A stretch of DNA of 64,000 nucleotides. It comes from Actinoplanes xinjiangensis. GTDB taxonomy: Bacteria; Actinomycetota; Actinomycetes; Mycobacteriales; Micromonosporaceae. The notes under the pieces were generated by a model. The model was given only the letters and a program-made list of their open reading frames with translations, was not told the origin of the DNA and made no database searches. A program made the position numbers and the translations under genes. Below, piece by piece: positions 59,312 through 64,000 of this stretch (positions within the stretch are counted from its first letter, which is position 1; every line of letters begins with the position of its first letter). The stretch is from positions 38,625-102,624 of the forward strand of contig NZ_QGGR01000035.1 of the NCBI RefSeq assembly GCF_003148685.1, given 5' to 3'.

Positions 59312-60316
59312 TCACACCTTTCCGACGCCGGCGCCGGCCGGCACGATGGTGGGCACGGCCGAGGCCGGGTCCGCGGTGTAGGCGTAGAGGGTGCGCGGGT
59401 CGGTGACGCTGCCGCGTACCTCGATGGCGTGGTTGCAGTCGACCAGGATGTTGTCGCGCTGGACCATCCGCCCGAGCGGGCCGCTGAAGTCGACCCGGCC
59501 CGGGTTGTTGACGCTGAAGAAGTAGTTGCCCTCCACGAACAGCCCGGCGTCGTTGGTCGAGGCGATGCCGTAGCTGTTGTCGCGGAAGTAGTTGTTGTAG
59601 ACGTGCACCAGCGGCGCGAACCGGACACGCGGATGCCGCTGGTCGGAGCCGTCGAAATAGTTGTGGTGGTAGGTGGTGCGCAGCCGGCCGGCGTCCTGGG
59701 CGCCGTTGTCGTCGTCGTGGCCGAGCAGCAGTGTCTTGTCGTGGTCGTGGAACCTGTTCCAGGAGACGGTGACCAGGTCGGAGCCGCGTTTGATGTCGAC
59801 CGCGCCGTCGTCGCCGTCGGAGAAGTCGTTGTGGTCGATCCAGATGTGGTGGCTGAACATCTGCACGTTGATCAGGTCGTCGGAGGCGCCGGACATCCGC
59901 AGGTTGCGGATGATCACGTTGTGCACGGCGTTCGACGGCGGCGTGGTCAGGTCGTCGTCGACCGGGAGCCCGATGTTCAGGCCGCCGCCGGTCAGCGCCG
60001 CGGTCGAGCCGAGCCCGATGATCGTGGTGTCCGACGACACCGGGTACATGCCGTCGCTGGAGCCGCGGGGCAGCGCGATCGTGCCGGAGACCTGCACGAT
60101 CAGCGGGCCGGGGCGGGCGATGGCCTCGATGAAGGCGGCGGCGGTGGTGACCGTGACGGCCGGGCCGCCCGCGCCGCCGGTGGTGGTGGCCAGGCCGTAG
60201 CCGGGAACGGTGGCGAATCCGTCCGGTCCGGCGGGCGCGGCGGCCGCCGGTGATCCGGCGAACGCGGGGGCGACGACCGCTCCCGCGGCGGCGGCCAGCA
60301 GGGTCCTGCGATGCAT
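59312..60316 (-). CDS. Secreted pectate lyase, PL1 family (copy 3 of 4)
   Basis: 334 residues from ATG 60316, chosen because GGGAGGA lies just upstream and the signal peptide starts here (MHRRTLLAAAAGAVVAPAFA, with an Arg pair that may direct Tat export). The PL1 core has TTIIGLGSTAALTGGGLNIG, HHIWIDHNDFSD, LVTVSWNRFHDHDKTLLLGHD and SDQRHPRVRFAPLVHVYNNY. More distant from copies 1 and 2 and closer to copy 4 (NVQMFSHH, NGAQDAGRLRTTYHHNY). Complete and probably active. Confidence 0.95.
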   Translation of the reverse strand: MHRRTLLAAAAGAVVAPAFAGSPAAAAPAGPDGFATVPGYGLATTTGGAGGPAVTVTTAAAFIEAIARPGPLIVQVSGTIALPRGSSDGMYPVSSDTTIIGLGSTAALTGGGLNIGLPVDDDLTTPPSNAVHNVIIRNLRMSGASDDLINVQMFSHHIWIDHNDFSDGDDGAVDIKRGSDLVTVSWNRFHDHDKTLLLGHDDDNGAQDAGRLRTTYHHNYFDGSDQRHPRVRFAPLVHVYNNYFRDNSYGIASTNDAGLFVEGNYFFSVNNPGRVDFSGPLGRMVQRDNILVDCNHAIEVRGSVTDPRTLYAYTADPASAVPTIVPAGAGVGKV

Positions 60317-60362
60317 GACGATTCCTCCCATCCCGGTGATCCGGCCGGTACCGGGCTTCATC

Positions 60363-61901
60363 TCAGAGCCTCCCCACGCCCGCGCCGGCGGTGACGATCG
60401 ACTTCACCGCGTTCGGGTCGTCGAGGGTGTAGCTGTAGTAGGTGGACGGTTCCTGCACCGTTCCGCTGCAGTCCGGAGCGCCCGACTCGCCCACGAAGAC
60501 GTTGTTGCGGGCCACACAGCGCCCGGCGGGTCCGGCGTACGTGTTGGTGACCGGCTCCTCCACGTCCTCGAAGTAGTTGCCCTCGACCACGCAGCCGGCG
60601 TTGTTCTGGCAGGCCACGCCGGTGTCGGTGTTGTAGACGTAGTAGTTGTTGTAGACGTGCACCGGCTCGCCGAAGCGCACCCGCGGATTGCGCTGCGGGG
60701 TCCGGTCGAACCAGTTGTGGTGGTAGGTCACCTTGAGCCGCCCGGTGTCCTGCGCGCCGTTGGAGTCGTCGTGGCCGAGCAGCATGTTCTTGGTGTGGTG
60801 GTGGTTGTGGTTCCACGACACGGTCACCAGCGACGAGCCGCGCTTGATGTCGATCAGCCCGTCGTAGCCCTGCGCCAGGTCGTTGTGGTCGATCCACACG
60901 TGGTGCGAGAACATCTGCACGTTGATCGAGTCGTCGCTCGCATTGCGGAACGACAGGTTCTGGATGATCACGTTGTGCACCGCGTTCGCCGGCGGTGACG
61001 TCACCGCCGACACCGGCAGCCCGATGTTGAACCCGCCGCCGGTGATCCCGGCCGTCGCGCCGACACCGACGATCGACTTGTCACTTGTCACGTCATACAT
61101 GCCGGCGGGCAGGGTGATCGTGCCGACGACACAGATGGTCAGCGGGCCGGGCGTGGCGATCGAGGACAGCAGCTCCGCGGCGGTGTCCACCTGCACGGTC
61201 GGGCCGCCCGCGCCACCGGTGGTGCCGGCCGCGAAGCCGGTGGCCGTACCGGTGACCGCACATCCGCCGGGCGGCGGCGGGGTGGGTGAGGTGGACGGCG
61301 ACGACGGGCCCGGGCCGGGGGCGGTGGTGTCCACCACGACGTCGTCGAAGGATCCCGCGCTGTTCGCGGTGACCAGCCCGATGCGGCCGGAGCCGAAGGT
61401 GCCGTCACTCGCCTGGACCACCTGGGCGCCGTTGACACGGCCGGTGAGGGTGCTGCCGCGGACGTCCAGGGCCAGGGTCCGCCAGTCGGCGCTCGTGCCG
61501 ACGACCGCGGTGGCCAGGACCGTCGCGGTCCCACCGGAGACCCGCTGCAACTGCGCGGCGCCGCCGCCGGTCACCACCAGCGCGTAGTACTGGCTGGTGG
61601 ACGCGGCACGGGCGGCCAGCCCGGCGGTGCCGCCGGCCTTCACCCGTGCCTGCACGGTGTAGTCGGTCCAGGAGCCGGCACCGGCCAGGGCGCGGGCGTT
61701 GCCACTGGCGGTGCTCTGCCGGTAGACGGGGCTGCCGTCGGTGACGACCGACCACGCGCCGCCGTTACGGCTCCAGCCGTCGGCGTCACCGTCGGCGAAG
61801 GTGTCGGTTAAGAGGGTCTCGGCGCGGGCGGGGCCGCTGATCAGAGTGGTGAGGAGCAGGGCCGATCCGGCCGCCGCCACGAGCCATAGCGCTTTTCGCA
61901 T
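60363..61901 (-). CDS. Secreted pectate lyase with N-terminal jelly-roll domain (copy 4 of 4)
   Basis: 512 residues from ATG 61901 (GGGAGTG upstream). The signal peptide (LWLVAAAGSALLLTTLISGP) precedes a ~170-residue concanavalin-like/DUF1080-like domain (LLTDTFADGDADGWSRNGGAW, YTVQARVKAGG, GRVNGAQVVQASDGTFGSG), a Pro/Ser/Thr linker (PSSPSTSPTPPPPGG) and a PL1 catalytic domain from ~225 (SIVGVGATAGITGGGFNIG, HHVWIDHNDLAQ, LVTVSWNHNHHHTKN, TPQRNPRVRFGEPVHVYNNY). The N-terminal domain is probably substrate-binding. It is the first gene of the four-lyase operon. Confidence 0.95.
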   Translation of the reverse strand: MRKALWLVAAAGSALLLTTLISGPARAETLLTDTFADGDADGWSRNGGAWSVVTDGSPVYRQSTASGNARALAGAGSWTDYTVQARVKAGGTAGLAARAASTSQYYALVVTGGGAAQLQRVSGGTATVLATAVVGTSADWRTLALDVRGSTLTGRVNGAQVVQASDGTFGSGRIGLVTANSAGSFDDVVVDTTAPGPGPSSPSTSPTPPPPGGCAVTGTATGFAAGTTGGAGGPTVQVDTAAELLSSIATPGPLTICVVGTITLPAGMYDVTSDKSIVGVGATAGITGGGFNIGLPVSAVTSPPANAVHNVIIQNLSFRNASDDSINVQMFSHHVWIDHNDLAQGYDGLIDIKRGSSLVTVSWNHNHHHTKNMLLGHDDSNGAQDTGRLKVTYHHNWFDRTPQRNPRVRFGEPVHVYNNYYVYNTDTGVACQNNAGCVVEGNYFEDVEEPVTNTYAGPAGRCVARNNVFVGESGAPDCSGTVQEPSTYYSYTLDDPNAVKSIVTAGAGVGRL

Positions 61902-62032
61902 GTCACACTCCCGATGGGGAACGGGGACGGGCGCGCGGAGTCCTCTTTTAAGTGGGGAATAGGTTGCGTAACTCCGCGAAACCTTGGGCCGACAGTAAAA
62001 TCGTCCATCCGAGCCCGTCAATGCTTTCGCGT

Positions 62033-62049
62033 TTGCAGGATTGTTGCAG
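62033..62049. promoter_or_regulatory. TTGCAG direct repeat in the divergent lyase promoter
   Basis: TTGCAG occurs at 62033-62038 and 62044-62049, one helical turn (11 bp) apart, within the 263-bp region shared by the PL1 operon and the PL9 gene. It is a candidate regulator site for pectin-dependent control; no regulator gene is adjacent. Confidence 0.3.
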
Positions 62050-62164
62050 TGCACCCACCGCGAACCATGACCGATTGACTTACCCCGATGCGTGTCGTAC
62101 GGTCCGGGCGGGAAAGCGCATTCCCCCTTGTCGCGCCTCCCTAGCCCCCACCAGGAGAATCCCC

Positions 62165-63346
62165 ATGAAATTGCGGAAAGTGCTCACCGCGACGATCACC
62201 GGAGTGGTCCTGTCCGCCGTATTCCAGCTGCCCGCAACAGCCGCCACCACGCTGTATGTGGCGACCAACGGCAACGACGGCAACGCGGGTACGCAGGCGG
62301 CACCACTCGCCACGATCCAGAAGGCGGTAAGCCTGATCACGGCCGGCGGAACCATCGCGGTACGCGGCGGCACCTATGCGCTGGCGTCCAACATCCAGAT
62401 CACCAGGAGCGGCACGTCGTCGGCGCCGATCACCCTCACCGCGTACGGCACCGAGAAGGTGATCATCGACGGTGAGGCGCTCGGCTACACCCCCGGAGCG
62501 GTCGGTTCGACGATCCCGGCCGCCCAGCGCGGCGCTATCCACATGGAGGCGTCGTACTGGAGACTGGCCGGCCTGGAGATCATCCACGGGCCGTACGGGG
62601 TCTACTGCGCCAACTGCAACAACAACACCTTCGAGCGCCTGATCACCCGGGACAACTACGAGACCGGGTTCCAGCTCCAGAACAGCTCGGCCGGCAACCT
62701 GATCCTCAACCTCGACTCGTACGGCAACCGGGACCCGCGCAAGAACGGCGAGAGCGCCGACGGCCTCGGCATCAAGGAGGGCGGCGGCAGCGGCAACGTG
62801 GTCCGCGGCGCCCGCCTGTGGAACAACGTCGACGACGGCTTCGACGCGTGGATGTTCACCTCGCCGATCACCATCCAGAACAGCGTCGCCTACGGCAACG
62901 GCTACAACCGCTGGAACATCCCGAGCTTCTCCGGCGACGGCAACGGCTTCAAGCTGGGCGGCAGCGGCGGCACCGGCCCGGCCGCCGCACACGCGGTCGG
63001 CAACACGTTCTCCTGGAGCAACGCCGCGCACGGCTTCACCGACAACGGCAACACCGGCGCCATCACCGTCAACCGCAGCACCGCCTGGAAGAACGCCAAG
63101 ACCGGCTTCGACGTCGACGGCGGCTCCACCTCGCGACTCACCGCCAACCTGGCGGTCGGCAACAAGACCGCGGTCGCGCTGGGCTCCTCGACGGCCTCCG
63201 GCAACTCCTGGAACATCGGCGGCACCTGGACCCTCACCAGCACCGACGCCTCCACCATCACCGGCGCCCGCGCCGCCGACGGCGCCATCCGCTCCTCCAA
63301 CTTCCTGGTCCCGTCCAACGGCGCCGCCGTCGGCGCCCGCATCTGA
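62165..63346 (+). CDS. Secreted polysaccharide lyase, PL9-like
   Basis: 393 residues, ATG 62165 after CAGGAGAATC. The signal peptide (LTATITGVVLSAVFQLPATA) is followed by a parallel beta-helix of the PL9 pectate lyase type: LYVATNGNDGNAGTQAAPLATIQKA (first half quoted: LYVATNGNDGNAGT), GGTIAVRGGTYAL, GVYCANCNNNTFERL, ADGLGIKEGGGSGNVVRGARLWNNVDDGFD-like segments (DGLGIKEG, NNVDDGFDAW) with the Asp cluster that binds Ca2+ in this family, and GNGFKLGGSG containing the Lys that serves as base in PL9. Divergent from the PL1 operon; a hairpin follows the stop. Confidence 0.9.
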   Translation: MKLRKVLTATITGVVLSAVFQLPATAATTLYVATNGNDGNAGTQAAPLATIQKAVSLITAGGTIAVRGGTYALASNIQITRSGTSSAPITLTAYGTEKVIIDGEALGYTPGAVGSTIPAAQRGAIHMEASYWRLAGLEIIHGPYGVYCANCNNNTFERLITRDNYETGFQLQNSSAGNLILNLDSYGNRDPRKNGESADGLGIKEGGGSGNVVRGARLWNNVDDGFDAWMFTSPITIQNSVAYGNGYNRWNIPSFSGDGNGFKLGGSGGTGPAAAHAVGNTFSWSNAAHGFTDNGNTGAITVNRSTAWKNAKTGFDVDGGSTSRLTANLAVGNKTAVALGSSTASGNSWNIGGTWTLTSTDASTITGARAADGAIRSSNFLVPSNGAAVGARI

Positions 63347-63373
63347 CCCCCTCGGTACGCTCCCGCCCGCCCC

Positions 63374-63397
63374 GGTCAGGGCCCACCGGCCCTGACC
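63374..63397 (+). terminator. Hairpin after the PL9 gene
   Basis: GGTCAGGGCC (63374-63383) and GGCCCTGACC (63388-63397) form a perfect 10-bp stem with a CACC loop, 28 bp after the stop. Confidence 0.7.
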
Positions 63398-63517
63398 GTC
63401 CCTCCCCCACCCGTCCACTCCCAGCCACCTGCCCCACTCCCAGCGGTCACCCGGCCGCCCCACCACCACGGACCGACGACCGACCGCCCGCCAGTGCACG
63501 CCACCGCACTCCCCCGG

Positions 63518-63905
63518 CTGGCCGCCACCGCTGTCTTAGAAGCCGCGAAACAGCGCTGAGAACCAGCCGGGAAGAGCCAGCTGGCTCCCACCGCTGCCTC
63601 ACGCCCCTCGAGACAGCGGTGAGGACCAGCCAGGAAGATCCAGCTGGCTCCCACCGCTGCCTCACGGTCCACGAGACAGCGGTGGCGACCAGCTGGGTGG
63701 ACGCGGCTGGCTGCCACCGCTGTCTCGGCGCGCCCGAGACAGCGGTCAGGACCAGCCGGGAAAACCCGGCCGCCAGCGCTGCCTCACGCCCCTCGAAACA
63801 GCGCTGTGAACCAGCCAGGAAGATCCAGCTGGCTCCCACCGCTGCCTCACGGTCCACGAGACAGCGGTGAGGACCAGCCGGGCGGACGCGGCTGGCTGCC
63901 ACCGC
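63518..63905. repeat. Array of 63-bp palindromic tandem repeats
   Basis: Units start at 63518, 63581, 63644, 63707, 63770 (59 bp) and 63829; a seventh, truncated unit starts at 63892. Each has the form CTGGCT..CCACCGCTGYCTC..(spacer)..GAGACAGCGGT..GACCAGCC, so each unit can fold: in unit 4 ACCGCTGTCTCGG pairs perfectly with CCGAGACAGCGGT around 5 nt. Because 63 is a multiple of 3, frames on both strands stay open over much of the array, which gives misleading repeat-protein frames. No gene is supported here. Confidence 0.9.
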
Positions 63906-64000
63906 GGGTCTGTAAAGAGAACGGCTGATCTGGGTTGCGAACTGTTCAGTGGATGACCGGGTCGAGCCGGCCTTCGAAGGCGGTTTGGAAGGCGTTCAGG
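63906..64000 (-). mobile_element. Right end of an IS256-family insertion sequence (continues beyond window)
   Basis: The repeat array breaks off inside unit 7 and is followed by GGGTCTGTAAAGAGAAC, which has the form of an IS256-family terminal inverted repeat. Forty bases further in, the 3' end of a transposase frame begins on the minus strand. The other end lies outside the window. Confidence 0.7.
63946..64000 (-). CDS. Transposase, IS256/mutator family, C-terminal fragment
   Basis: The last 17 codons are visible on the minus strand (LNAFQTAFEGRLDPVIH, stop at 63946-63948). The LNAFxxxFxGR ending is typical of IS256-type DDE transposases in actinobacteria. The catalytic part lies outside the window, so intactness cannot be judged. 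Confidence 0.65.
   Translation of the reverse strand, partial: LNAFQTAFEGRLDPVIH

Noticed and set aside
63447..63902. Frames of ~150 codons with 21-residue repeats in the palindromic array
   Set aside because: A repeat length divisible by three keeps frames open over the array; both strands give similar frames without signals, so no protein is claimed.
63518..63905. CRISPR array
   Set aside because: Units are contiguous 63-bp repeats with no unique spacers and no cas genes.

Overview
The window is about 72-75% GC chromosomal DNA from an actinomycete. The content points to Micromonosporaceae, most likely Actinoplanes or a close relative (inference): many GTG and TTG starts, dense 4-bp ATGA/GTGA gene overlaps, a MmyB-type regulator, an FxSxx-COOH RiPP locus, a MoxR/vWA/CHAT conflict-type operon, a two-domain laccase and many secreted pectate lyases. 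No rRNA, tRNA or CRISPR array was seen.

Layout. (1) 1-12.5 kb is mixed: the 3' part of a secreted pectate lyase with a C-terminal carbohydrate-binding domain, a MmyB-like regulator divergent from a short-chain dehydrogenase, small housekeeping and hypothetical genes, nadE and gpsA, an MFS transporter, and a coupled HTH-sensor/glycosyltransferase pair. The promoter region of that pair has repeated CTGAACTTCAG sites, a perfect 20-bp palindrome and a strong terminator that belongs to no visible gene. (2) 12.96-20.42 kb is a four-gene, tightly coupled operon for secreted proteins: a Tat-exported two-domain multicopper oxidase, a 1310-residue ThuA/discoidin/sugar-dehydrogenase/PKD/DUF1080 protein, a cupredoxin with Ig-like repeats, and a secreted repeat protein. 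Two of these proteins share a Cys-containing module. (3) 20.4-34 kb holds a decayed padR operon with its operator, a GDSL hydrolase, a stripped-down CoxM/CoxS pair, a permease/TIGR03943 pair, two diguanylate cyclases (one frameshifted), a CopD-CtaG fusion, a circularly permuted amine oxidase and an orphan substrate-binding lipoprotein.

(4) 34.1-49.65 kb is the most interesting part. One operon encodes a Zn-ribbon-like protein, a membrane protein, a MoxR/ChlI-type AAA+ ATPase, a ChlD-like vWA protein, a CHAT protease with an intact His/Cys dyad and a TIR protein. It is followed at once by a second operon with its own promoter: a 56-residue precursor ending in F-Q-S-A-I (FxsA), the radical SAM/SPASM cyclophane synthase FxsB, an AAC(3)-like acetyltransferase, two more TIR-type proteins (one FxsC) and a 1287-residue MinD/TIR-like/NB-ARC/TPR protein. 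The two TIR proteins on either side of fxsA-fxsB-aac are close paralogues and join the halves into what looks like one NLR-like signalling or conflict system built around a RiPP. (5) 49.6-54.6 kb has a mycothiol-dependent-type enzyme, a MacB-like ABC exporter and an alpha/beta hydrolase. (6) 54.8-57.5 kb has hsdM and hsdS with no hsdR. (7) 57.4-63.35 kb has four PL1 pectate lyases in one operon, divergent from a PL9 lyase. (8) 63.5-64 kb is an array of 63-bp palindromic repeats interrupted by the end of an IS256-family element that runs off the window.

Functions come from recognised motifs, domain order and gene context read by eye. No database search was run.
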